A program made the position numbers and the translations under genes. A DNA stretch of 64,000 bases from CAVSKL01 sp963728475 [NCBI: Candidatus Eiseniibacteriota bacterium] (GTDB lineage Bacteria; Eisenbacteria; RBG-16-71-46; JABDJR01). Shown in pieces: positions 35,450-43,062 of this stretch (the stretch's first letter is position 1; each line of letters opens with the position of its first letter). Under the pieces are notes generated by a model that worked only from the letters and a program-made list of their open reading frames with translations, did no database searches and was not told the DNA's origin. The DNA lies in contig CAVSKL010000003.1 in assembly GCA_963728475.1 (NCBI GenBank), forward strand, positions 62,001-126,000. The letters run 5' to 3'.

Positions 35450-36438
35450 GACCCCTCCGAGGCCAGCCGCACGTCCGCCGGCATGCCGGGCTTGAGCTCC
35501 AGCCCAGGGTCGCCGGTGATCCCGACCTTGACCGCGTACACGAGCTTCACGCGTTCCTCGGAGGTCTGGACGTTCTTCGGAGTGAACTCGGCCTGGCTCG
35601 CGATGGTGGTCACGGTGCCACGGTACGACTTCCCGGGAAAGCTGTCCGAGGTGATCGCCGCGGCCTCGCCGAGCGCCACCCGCCCCACCCGGTTCTCGGG
35701 GACGTAGATTCGCACCCAGCGGTCGGCGGGGTTCATGAGCGTCACCACCGGCGCCCCCGCGCCCACGGTCTCACCCGGTTCGCGGTGGCGCACGGTCACG
35801 ATCCCGTCGAAGGGAGCGGTCACGGTCATGAGGTCGAGGGCGGCGAGCTGGGCCTTCCAGGTGGCCCGAGCCTGCTCCACCGCCGCCTCCTGGGCCTGGA
35901 TGCGCTCGGACCGAGGCCCCGACTGCACGAGCTTGAGCTGCTCCTGGGCCTGGTCGGCCTGGCTCCGGGCCACCTGGAGGGCGGTCTGGGCGTTGTCGTA
36001 CTGCTCCGGGCTCACCGCGCCCCCGTCGAAAAGCTGCTTGGTGCGGGCGAGGTCGCGCTTGGCCTGCTCCAGCCGGTCCGACGCCGCCTGGACCTGGGCC
36101 CGGGCCTGGGCGATCTCCTCGGAGCGGGAGCCGCGGCGGAGCTCGGTGAGGAGCGCCTCCGCCGCCGCCAGCTGCGCCCGCGCCTGGGCGGAGCGGGCGT
36201 GGGCCTGGGTGGTGTCGAGCACCGCCAGCACGCGGCCGCGGTCCACGGTATCCCCCTCGTGGACGGTGACGGTGTCCACCCGGCCGGGGGCGTCGAAGCC
36301 GAGCCGCGCCTCGGTGGCCTCGACGGTGCCGCTCACGGTGAGGGAGCCGGCGCCGCCGCCGCGGGTCGCGAAGTACGCGATCGCCGCTCCCGCCACCACC
36401 ACCGCCGCCGCCACGGGAATCAGTCGTTTCCTGTTCAT
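35446..36438 (-). CDS. Membrane fusion protein, HlyD family (YbhG-like)
   Basis: 330 residues. One N-terminal anchor (residues 6-25), lipoyl-like half-motifs (GTVEATEARLGFDAPGRV and MTVTAPFDGIVTVRHREPGE), and between them a long coiled coil rich in Ala/Gln/Arg (about 75-190). It bridges the inner-membrane ABC transporter and the TolC-like channel encoded just upstream. ATG overlaps the previous stop by four bases (ATGA). Confidence 0.92.
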   Translation of the reverse strand: MNRKRLIPVAAAVVVAGAAIAYFATRGGGAGSLTVSGTVEATEARLGFDAPGRVDTVTVHEGDTVDRGRVLAVLDTTQAHARSAQARAQLAAAEALLTELRRGSRSEEIAQARAQVQAASDRLEQAKRDLARTKQLFDGGAVSPEQYDNAQTALQVARSQADQAQEQLKLVQSGPRSERIQAQEAAVEQARATWKAQLAALDLMTVTAPFDGIVTVRHREPGETVGAGAPVVTLMNPADRWVRIYVPENRVGRVALGEAAAITSDSFPGKSYRGTVTTIASQAEFTPKNVQTSEERVKLVYAVKVGITGDPGLELKPGMPADVRLASEGS

Positions 36439-37847
36439 GGTTCCGTCTCCAGGTTCCGGGTAAGCCAATTCATGTCGAGGGTGCCGGTGATGCGCGCGAG
36501 TTCCACCCGGGCGGTGATCTCGGCGCGGCGCGCCTCGGCAAGGGCGGCGCGAGCGGTGAGCAGATCCGCTTCCGCGCTCAGAAAGTCGGTCTGGATGCCG
36601 GAGCCGGCGTCGAGAGAGAGCTTCTCGATCCGGGCCACCTCCCCGTACCGCGCCTCCGCGGCGGTTAGGCTCCGCACCCGGGCGTGGGCCTCGATGACCG
36701 CGTCGTGAGCCTGCACCGCGGCGCGCGCGGTCTGGATGCGGGCCAGCCGCAGCGCCTCGCCCGCCCCGCGGCTTCGGGCGGAACTCTTGCGGACTCTCGA
36801 GGTGATCTCGCCGCCGGTGAAGAGCGGCTGGGTGAGCTGGAGCCCGGCGTTCCATTCGCCGGAGTCGCCGCCGTTCCCGTCGCTCCAGGCCTGGTAGCTC
36901 CCGGTGAGCCGAAGTTCCGGCAGCCGCGCGCTCTTGGAGGCGGACACGTCGGCGCCGGCCGCCGCCGCCCGGCGCTCCGCCTCGCGCACGTCTGCGTTCC
37001 GGGCCAGCGCGAGCTGCACCGCCTCCGGCTCCGGGGTGACGACGCTGTCGGCGAGCGCGAGCCCGGTGAGCCGCGCCGCCCGGGTGGAGTCGATGGGGAG
37101 TCCGGTCAGCCCGGACAGATCGCGTTCGGATAGCGCGAGGCCGGCGGCCAGCGTCACCCGTTGCGCCTCGGCCGAGGCCACCGCGGCCTGGACCCGGAGT
37201 TCCTCCACCCGCGCCGCCCGCCCCGCGGCCATGAACTTCTCCACCCGGTCGCGCTCGGATCGCAGCGCGTCCAGGCGACGGTCATGGGCGGCCAGGGTCT
37301 CGCGCCGGGAGAGGATCTCCAGGTACTTGGCCGCGACCTGGGCGGTGAGCTCGCTCTCCGAGCCCGCGAGCGCGGCCCGGGCCGCCTCGGCGCGGCGGCC
37401 GGCCCCCCGGACCCTTGAGACGCGGCCGGTGCCGTCGAAGAGCGTGTAGCCCAGCGTGAGTTGCGCGCTGTAGATGTCCCGGCTGAAGGGGGGAAACGCG
37501 CCGGGGGTGAAAGCGTGGATGGGGTAGACGGCCATCGGTTTCTGGAAGCGGGTGGCGCTGCCGGTCAGCTTCAGGTCCGGCCACCATGCCGACTCGGCCT
37601 CCGAGGCCCCCGCCCGGGCCTCGTCCACCTCCGCCTGCGAGGCGCGCACGGTGGGGAAGAATTCCAGAGCGCGGCGGACGGCCTCCGGGAGGGTGAGGGG
37701 TGTGGCGGGGGACGAGGCCGGGGCGATGGCGGCGGTGTCGGAGGCCGCGCCGGAGGCGTCGGACGGCGGCGCGGCGCCGGCGGGCAGGGCCCCAAGCGCC
37801 GCCCATCCGGCCGCGACGAGGGCGGGAAGCGCGCGTTTCAGGATCAT
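36435..37847 (-). CDS. TolC family outer-membrane efflux channel
   Basis: 470 residues. Signal peptide (about 1-25, ending AGAA), a spacer rich in Ala/Ser/Pro, then the two-fold TolC repeat: long alpha-helical hairpins with LTLPEAVRRALEFFPTVRASQAEV at the start of the first repeat and EAVQLALARNADVREAERR at the second, and strand segments such as LTLGYTLFDGTGRVSRV and LQLTQPLFTGGEI. It exports the substrate of the adjacent ABC pump across the outer membrane, so the cell is diderm. ATG overlaps the TetR stop by four bases. Confidence 0.92.
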   Translation of the reverse strand: MILKRALPALVAAGWAALGALPAGAAPPSDASGAASDTAAIAPASSPATPLTLPEAVRRALEFFPTVRASQAEVDEARAGASEAESAWWPDLKLTGSATRFQKPMAVYPIHAFTPGAFPPFSRDIYSAQLTLGYTLFDGTGRVSRVRGAGRRAEAARAALAGSESELTAQVAAKYLEILSRRETLAAHDRRLDALRSERDRVEKFMAAGRAARVEELRVQAAVASAEAQRVTLAAGLALSERDLSGLTGLPIDSTRAARLTGLALADSVVTPEPEAVQLALARNADVREAERRAAAAGADVSASKSARLPELRLTGSYQAWSDGNGGDSGEWNAGLQLTQPLFTGGEITSRVRKSSARSRGAGEALRLARIQTARAAVQAHDAVIEAHARVRSLTAAEARYGEVARIEKLSLDAGSGIQTDFLSAEADLLTARAALAEARRAEITARVELARITGTLDMNWLTRNLETEP

Positions 37848-38461
37848 GAGGTTCTCCGGGGAGCCTCGAGGCTCCGTCGAATGAAGCGGCAGGCGTGGTC
37901 GGCGAGGGCCTCGGGTCCGGGGGCGGCCCAGGCCAGTTGCCTTTCCATTTCCTCGCGCCGCCGGCGGGTCATGGCGAAGAAGAAGGGCTGGGCCAGGACG
38001 CTGGCCGCGGCCAGGAAGGGGTTCATGGGAAGGATGGAGCCGTCGGCCTGTCCTTCGGCTACCAGCTTCGAGAGGAGGGGGATGACGAACGCCACCCACT
38101 CCTGGGCCACCGGGTGAATCGCGCGGTCGAGCACCAGCTCGTGCATCATCACCCCCGCCTGCTCCACGTGCTCGTCCAGGTGGGCGAAGGCCGCGCGCAC
38201 CGCGGCCTCGATCCGGTCGAGCGGCGCCCCGGGGACGGCGGCGGCCGCCGCCACCCGATCGCGCAGGGGATGGATGAGCGAGGCGAGAACCGCGGTGTAG
38301 AGCGCTTCCTTGGACCCGTAGTGGTAGGTGATGGCGCCCAGATTCACCCCCGCCTCGCCGGTGATGTCGCGAACCGAGGTCCCCTCGAAGCCGTTCCGGG
38401 CGAAGAGGCGCCGGGCGACGGTGAGGATCCGGTTCCGGGTGTTGGGCGGGTCGTCGATCAC
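37844..38461 (-). CDS. TetR/AcrR family regulator of the efflux operon (CecR-like)
   Basis: 205 residues. N-terminal helix-turn-helix: RILTVARRLFARNGFEGTSV, then ITGEAGVNLGAITYHYGSKEAL, a typical TetR DNA-binding domain; the helical C-terminal domain resembles the YbiH/CecR group with DUF1956-like features. GTG start at 38461 after GGAG. First gene of the operon, so it presumably represses its own transcription through the palindrome about 50 bases upstream and is released by the pump's substrate. Confidence 0.9.
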   Translation of the reverse strand: MIDDPPNTRNRILTVARRLFARNGFEGTSVRDITGEAGVNLGAITYHYGSKEALYTAVLASLIHPLRDRVAAAAAVPGAPLDRIEAAVRAAFAHLDEHVEQAGVMMHELVLDRAIHPVAQEWVAFVIPLLSKLVAEGQADGSILPMNPFLAAASVLAQPFFFAMTRRRREEMERQLAWAAPGPEALADHACRFIRRSLEAPRRTS

Positions 38462-38810
38462 GGGTCTGCTCCATGGAGGTCGCTGGTCGCTGGTCGCTGG
38501 TCGTGATTCAAACGTTTGTATTAACAGGGGGATTTGGTCAAGCGGTATTTTTGGACCGACTTCAATGCGATGCCGGACAGTCGTTTAGAAATTCATTCGC
38601 GGCGGCGGGCCGGGGGGCCGGAAGAGTTCCGGCTTCGCCGGACCGGGGGGCCGGCAGGGTTCCCGCGCCGCCCCGATCCGCTTCGCGGTACCCCCGAGGC
38701 CTCCCCGGGCGTAATCTGGACCTTGTTTGTCCGACTCCCCCCGGCCCTGTCGAGGCGCCCGACGGCCGCGGTGCTTCGGTCCCATAAACCCTGATCCGGA
38801 GGATTGCATC
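38462..38810. other. Divergent intergenic region with AT-rich regulatory part and short repeats
   Basis: Next to the TetR start lies a 7-base unit GGTCGCT repeated three times (38478 onward), then the palindrome at 38509-38518 within an AT-rich stretch (38500-38600) that should hold the efflux operon promoter. Further on, a CCGGGGGGCCGG unit followed by a TTCC motif occurs twice (about 38610 and 38645). No gene is visible. Confidence 0.5.
38509..38518. promoter_or_regulatory. Candidate TetR-family operator
   Basis: Perfect 10-bp palindrome CAAACGTTTG, 48 bases upstream of the TetR start, in the only AT-rich part of the gap. Position and symmetry suit an autoregulatory operator; no second copy was found. 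Confidence 0.5.
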
Positions 38811-39272
38811 ATGGCAGTGAAATCCATTCCCGACGGCTACCACACCGTGACCCCGTACCTGGTGATGAAGGGTGCGGGTGAGGCGATCGAGTTCTACAAG
38901 AAGGCGCTCGGCGCCGAGGAGACGGTGCGCATGCCCGGCCCGGGCGGCACCGTGGCCCACGCCGAGATCAAGATCGGCAACTCGCACGTGATGCTGGCCG
39001 ACGGCAACGACGAGCACCAGGGGATCCAGGCGATCGGCGGCTCCCCGGTCAGCTTCATGCTCTACGTCGAGGACGCGGACAAGGCCTTCGATCGCGCGGT
39101 GAAGGCCGGTGCGACAGTGGACCGGCCGGTGGAGAACCAGTTCTACGGGGACCGCATGGGATCCGTGCGCGATCCCTACGGCTACGCGTGGCACCTGGCC
39201 ACCCACGTGGAGGACGTCTCCCCCGCGGAGATGAAGAAGCGCATGGAAGCGATGATGAAGAAGGGCGGGTAG
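38811..39272 (+). CDS. VOC family protein (PhnB/glyoxalase-like)
   Basis: 153 residues. VTPYLVMKGAGEAIEFYKKALGAEETVRM at the start and FYGDRMGSVRDPYGYAWHLATH at the end are the two beta-alpha-beta-beta-beta halves of a vicinal-oxygen-chelate fold of the PhnB-like group. Potential metal ligands include His50 region and the C-terminal acidic/His residues. The reaction is not predictable. GGAGG lies 10 bases before the ATG. A hairpin follows 78 bases after the stop. Confidence 0.88.
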   Translation: MAVKSIPDGYHTVTPYLVMKGAGEAIEFYKKALGAEETVRMPGPGGTVAHAEIKIGNSHVMLADGNDEHQGIQAIGGSPVSFMLYVEDADKAFDRAVKAGATVDRPVENQFYGDRMGSVRDPYGYAWHLATHVEDVSPAEMKKRMEAMMKKGG

Positions 39273-39349
39273 TCTGTTGCGTTGGTGATCGCCCGGGCGC
39301 CGGGGCGGCTTGCGGCCGGTTGGCGGCCGCTCCGGAGCGCCGGCCGTTG

Positions 39350-39388
39350 ACCCGGGTATCGCGTTGGGAGACAATGCGATACCCGGGT
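39350..39388 (+). terminator. Terminator-like hairpin with TACCCGGGTA arms
   Basis: Perfect 13-bp inverted repeat (ACCCGGGTATCGC / GCGATACCCGGGT) with a 13-base loop, followed by ATTTCTTT. It sits downstream of the VOC gene. The hairpin argues against the ATG at 39374 as start of the next gene, because it falls in the loop/arm. Confidence 0.55.
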
Positions 39389-39457
39389 ATTTCTTTGCCA
39401 GGGCCGGGGCCGTATGCTTCGGGATGTTCCTCTTGTCTTCGGGCTTGGAGCGATCCG

Positions 39458-40408
39458 GTGTCCAGTGAACCGAGACGGCTACGTCGCCAGCTCCCGTTGT
39501 CCGCCCTCCTTTCGGCGGTGAGCCTCTTCCTTGGTCTCGGCGTGATCCCCGGCCCGGCCGTGTCTCCCGCCTACGCCCAGGAGTGGACCCGGGGCGACCT
39601 TCCCTACGACGTGCTCCAGCGGCTCTGGAGCCGGAAGCTCCCGCCCCTCCAGGTCTCTCCGCTCGACACGCTCTCCCTTCCCGCGGGTCTCGGGCTCGAT
39701 TCCACGCGTGTCGTTGTCGAGGCGGGGGAGCACGAGCACGTCGGCTGCCTGGCGTGGCTGCGCGTCGGGATCGCCGGCCCGGCCAGGTACGAGGTCCGGA
39801 CCGCCGCCGACAGCCTGCTGGCGATAACCGGTGAGGTGACGTACCCGGGCCGCTGTCTGGCCCAGGTCAACATCTATGAGCAAGGCATCCGTGCCGCGAA
39901 GCCCGTGCTGTTCCTCACCGCGTCGTGGGCGGGCGGACGCGGAACCGTGCCGTTCTACGTCGGCACCGGCGAGACGGAACCGGAGAGCACCGCCACGGAC
40001 GGATTCCTCTCGGCGCTCTCCGCGTGGGCCGTGCCGGGTGGTTCGACGGCCGCGAGGTTCGGCCTTGCCCCGGGCTTCCGGCATCGCGTGGTTCGTGCCG
40101 GCGAACCGCCCGATTCGGGCTTCTCGTGGGGACCCGGGGAGGAGTCGGCGTTCTTCGATCAGATCCGGACGCGCCGGGCGAACGCCACGGAGCTGCGGTT
40201 CGAAGGCGCTCCCGCCGGATCGGGGGTCGCCGGCATCGCCGGAGCGACGACCTTCCGTTACGATCACGTGGACCTGGTCTGGCGCGAGGGCGGCGCGGTG
40301 CTGCGCGACCGGCTCATGGGGCCGGTCGCCTTTCACGTCGTGATCCGCCGCACTCCCGAAGGAACCGGTTACCAGCTCGTCGAGGTGGAACAACGGATCG
40401 GCCGGTAG
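39458..40408 (+). CDS. Secreted hypothetical protein
   Basis: 316 residues from GTG 39458, preceded by GGAG at eight bases. Residues 10-37 form a Sec signal peptide (LPLSALLSAVSLFLGLGVIPG, cleavage likely after AYA-Q; segment shortened by reading only its core). The mature part has no family I recognise; it contains conserved-looking strands such as HVGCLAWLRVGI and two cysteines. An alternative start at ATG 39374 would bury the signal peptide. No operon partner. Confidence 0.6.
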   Translation: MSSEPRRLRRQLPLSALLSAVSLFLGLGVIPGPAVSPAYAQEWTRGDLPYDVLQRLWSRKLPPLQVSPLDTLSLPAGLGLDSTRVVVEAGEHEHVGCLAWLRVGIAGPARYEVRTAADSLLAITGEVTYPGRCLAQVNIYEQGIRAAKPVLFLTASWAGGRGTVPFYVGTGETEPESTATDGFLSALSAWAVPGGSTAARFGLAPGFRHRVVRAGEPPDSGFSWGPGEESAFFDQIRTRRANATELRFEGAPAGSGVAGIAGATTFRYDHVDLVWREGGAVLRDRLMGPVAFHVVIRRTPEGTGYQLVEVEQRIGR

Positions 40409-40535
40409 GCGCCGGCCGGGCGGGGAGAGGCGTGATATTTTTTTTGTCGCCCGAACCGGCCAATGACACGCAACGATCGGGGTCAATGCACCGAAAAAGC
40501 GGTCTCGTAACTGACAGTTTAACAATGAATTAACC

Positions 40536-40563
40536 TTGACATCGGGACCGGCTGTGGTACTAT
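40536..40563 (+). promoter_or_regulatory. Strong sigma-70 promoter of the HNH gene
   Basis: Perfect TTGACA (40536-40541), 16-base spacer, TACTAT (40558-40563), in a locally AT-rich region, 52 bases before the HNH gene start. Confidence 0.75.
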
Positions 40564-40614
40564 GCATGTAAGTCGTACCTTCCCCCGTCCGAGTTCAATA
40601 GGAGGAAGTGCGCC

Positions 40615-41886
40615 ATGCGTGAGTTTTGCCCCGATCTGCCCCCTTCGGCCGTGGACGCCGAGCTGCGCGATGCCGTCCGTGCGGCCCGCGATGCCGAGCG
40701 ACGGGCCGTGCTTTGGTTCGGCGAGGTGGCCCGGCGGCGGCTCTACCGTTCGTTCGGATTCTCGTCCGTCCAGGTCTACGCCGCCGAACGCCTGGGGTTC
40801 TCCGATGCCAAGACCGCCCAGTTCCTGCGGCTGAGCCGCGACCTGGAGGCGCTGCCGGAACTGCGGCGGTCGGTGGCTTCCGGCGAAGTGCCGTGGTCCA
40901 AGGCGCGGGCGGTGGCGTCGGTGGCCACGCCCACGACCGAGAAGCGCTGGGTGGAGCGGGCGCGGACGGAGTCGCGGCGGTCGCTGGAGCGCGCGGTGCG
41001 GCAGACCCGAGGCCGCGCGCGGGCGGCGCGTAGGCGGGCGCCGGGGCAGGGTTCACTGCTGGACGGGGCGGGGAACGCCGAAGGTGCCGTGTCCGCGAAC
41101 GGTTCGCCGGACTCGACGGCCCCGCCGCACGATGAAGCGCGTGCGCCGGCGTCGGTTACGCTTCGGTTCCCCTCGCCCGAGCTTCACGCCCGGTTCGAGG
41201 CGCTGGTGGAGAAGCTCCGGAAGCGGCATCGCCGCGGTTCCCGCGAGGAGCTGGTGGTGGCGGCGCTGGAGCTACTGGCCGGCCCGGACTCCGGAGCGCC
41301 GCGGGTGGACGATCCGCGCGACCCGGAAGCGGTCCGCCCGGGTGCCGGGGCCGTGGCGCCGACCGCTCCGGAAGCGGCCGCGAGTACCCGGGTATCCTCA
41401 AGCGCCGCAACGGAGTACCCGGGTACACCGGGGGCCGCCGGCGGCCGGGGTCGCCGGGACATTCCGGCCGCCGCGCGCGGCCCGGTCTACCAGGTGAGCG
41501 TCCGCCTCTGCCCGGGCTTCGAGCGGGGGACGGTGGTCTCGGGCCGGGACGACCGCCCGCTGGAGCCGGCCAAGCTCCAGGCGATCCTCTGCGACGCGCG
41601 GATCCGCCGGCCCGGCGAGCGGAACCGCGCCTCCATCCCGCCCGCAGTGCGCCGCGCGGTGCTGGAACGCGACGGCTTCCGGTGCCGCGTCCCCGGGTGC
41701 CGGAGCCCCCGCTTCCTGGAGGTGCATCACCTGGTCACCCGCGCCGCCGCCGGCCGGAACCGGGAAGCGAACCTGGTCACGCTCCGCTCCGGCTGCCACC
41801 GGAGCCTGCACGCGCTCGGCTGGAAGCGCGCGGCCGCGCTCCTCGGCACCGGTTGCGTCGAAGGGGAACTCGCTCCGGCATCCTGA
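40615..41886 (+). CDS. HNH endonuclease with DUF222-like N-terminal region
   Basis: 423 residues. The N-terminal 130 residues are helical (VYAAERLGFSDAKTAQFLRLSRDLEALPEL, LPxLRRxVASGEVPWSKARAVASVATP) like the DUF222/13E12-type proteins that carry C-terminal HNH nucleases. A long Ala/Arg/Pro-rich variable linker follows (about 140-270). The C-terminal HNH domain shows RDGFRCRVPGC, FLEVHHLV, NREANLV and CHRSLH: zinc cysteines and the His-Asn-His catalytic set are present. These genes are often linked to mobile DNA or occur in many copies. AGGAGG eight bases before the ATG and a near-consensus promoter indicate good expression. Confidence 0.85.
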   Translation: MREFCPDLPPSAVDAELRDAVRAARDAERRAVLWFGEVARRRLYRSFGFSSVQVYAAERLGFSDAKTAQFLRLSRDLEALPELRRSVASGEVPWSKARAVASVATPTTEKRWVERARTESRRSLERAVRQTRGRARAARRRAPGQGSLLDGAGNAEGAVSANGSPDSTAPPHDEARAPASVTLRFPSPELHARFEALVEKLRKRHRRGSREELVVAALELLAGPDSGAPRVDDPRDPEAVRPGAGAVAPTAPEAAASTRVSSSAATEYPGTPGAAGGRGRRDIPAAARGPVYQVSVRLCPGFERGTVVSGRDDRPLEPAKLQAILCDARIRRPGERNRASIPPAVRRAVLERDGFRCRVPGCRSPRFLEVHHLVTRAAAGRNREANLVTLRSGCHRSLHALGWKRAAALLGTGCVEGELAPAS

Positions 41887-42029
41887 TGGCGGGTGGATGG
41901 CGCGTTGCCCCGTCCGGTTGACCGCCGCGTCGCGGGGAGTTCGCGAGGCGCCCGGCTCCGGGACCCGCGAGCGAGCCGGGCCGGGACCCGGACTTGACCC
42001 GGCCGGTTCGACGAGGTTTCCTGAACGAG

Positions 42030-42224
42030 ATGAACATCACCTTGACTGTGGCCGAGTCGCTCATTCAACGTGCCAGGCAACTGGCCGGGATCCCCGACGC
42101 GAATGAGATCGTCCGCCAGGGGCTCGATCTCCTGCCGGCGAGAGAGCCACCCCGCGCTCTCGCTCGTTTCGGAGGAAGCGAACCCGGGCTCCGGGCGCCC
42201 TTCCGGCCGAGGACCGGCCGGTGA
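42030..42224 (+). CDS. VapB-like orphan antitoxin
   Basis: 64 residues. ITLTVAESLIQRARQLAGI is the short strand plus helix that starts VapB-type (ribbon-helix-helix/DUF2191-like) antitoxins; then a helix with EIVRQGLDLLPARE and a C-terminal RFGGSEPGLRAPFRPR tail, the toxin-wrapping region in this family. No PIN-domain (VapC) gene follows; the next gene encodes a VOC protein. It could be a solitary regulator or a leftover. Start ATG 42030; the ribosome-binding site is weak. Confidence 0.6.
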   Translation: MNITLTVAESLIQRARQLAGIPDANEIVRQGLDLLPAREPPRALARFGGSEPGLRAPFRPRTGR

Positions 42225-42267
42225 GCGGCCGGTCACCGGCCCCGGGGCCGTGACGCCGTCCGAACCG

Positions 42268-42924
42268 ATGAGCGAACGACCCAGCGCTTTCCCGCCCGCC
42301 CTCGACCACCTGGTGCTGGCCGGGCCGGACCTGGAAGAGGCGGTCGAACATGCCGCCGCGCTCCTGGGGGTGCGGCCCGCGCCCGGGGGCGCGCACCCGC
42401 AATGGGGCACCCGGAACGCGCTCCTCGCCCTCGGTCCGCGCGCCTACCTGGAAGTCATCGGGCCCGATCCCGCGAACGCCGGCCCGCCGCCGGCGCTCTT
42501 CGGCATCGACCGGCTCGCCGGGCCGCGGCTGGTGACCTGGGCCGCGCATCCCGCCGGCCTGGGCGCCGGCCTGGGCGCCGGCCTGAAGCGGGCGCGGGAT
42601 CTCGGCCTGGACCTGGGCGCGATCGCCGAGGGCTCCCGCCGGCGCCCCGACGGTGTGGACCTCCGCTGGCGGCTCACCGACCCCTTCGCCGCCCGCGAGG
42701 AGGGCGTGGTGCCCTTCTTCATCGACTGGGGCGACTCGCCGCACCCCTCGGAGAGCGCGCCGCGGGGCGCGGAACTCGTGGGACTTCGCGCCGAGCATCC
42801 CCGGCCGGAGCGGGTCGCGGGCATCCTCCGGGGCCTCGAGGTGGGGATCGAGGTCGCCGGGGGGCCCGAAGCGGTGCTCATCGCCAGGATCCGGACCGCC
42901 GCGGGGGCGGTGGAACTCCGGTAG
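42268..42924 (+). CDS. Glyoxalase-like domain protein (VOC superfamily)
   Basis: 218 residues. ALDHLVLAGPDLEEAVEHAAALLGV at the start and the YLEVIGPDP, FIDWGDSPHPS segments match the Glyoxalase_3-type group of uncharacterised VOC proteins. A Gly-Leu-Gly-Ala unit is repeated twice (about residues 97-108), encoded by a short tandem DNA repeat. ATG 42268 used; GTG 42250 is possible, neither has a good ribosome-binding site. Function unknown. Confidence 0.8.
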   Translation: MSERPSAFPPALDHLVLAGPDLEEAVEHAAALLGVRPAPGGAHPQWGTRNALLALGPRAYLEVIGPDPANAGPPPALFGIDRLAGPRLVTWAAHPAGLGAGLGAGLKRARDLGLDLGAIAEGSRRRPDGVDLRWRLTDPFAAREEGVVPFFIDWGDSPHPSESAPRGAELVGLRAEHPRPERVAGILRGLEVGIEVAGGPEAVLIARIRTAAGAVELR

Positions 42925-43062
42925 GAGCACGCCCGGCGAACGGCGAAACTGCGCCGGAGCGCCCGCGGACCCGGTCGAACCCCCGCCCCCCCTCTGCTAC
43001 CATGATGCCCCTTTTACCAGCACCCAACGGGCGCGGCAGAAAGCCGGGCCGGGGAGGACGCC

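Noticed and set aside
39374-39457. ATG 39374 as start of the secreted protein
   Set aside because: It lies within a perfect 13-bp hairpin that looks like a terminator and would place about 28 extra residues ahead of the signal peptide.
40436-40445. Run of T after the secreted protein gene, possible terminator
   Set aside because: The nearest stem (GGCCGG/CCGGCC at the stop codon) is short and almost 20 bases away from the T-run, so it is not a convincing intrinsic terminator.
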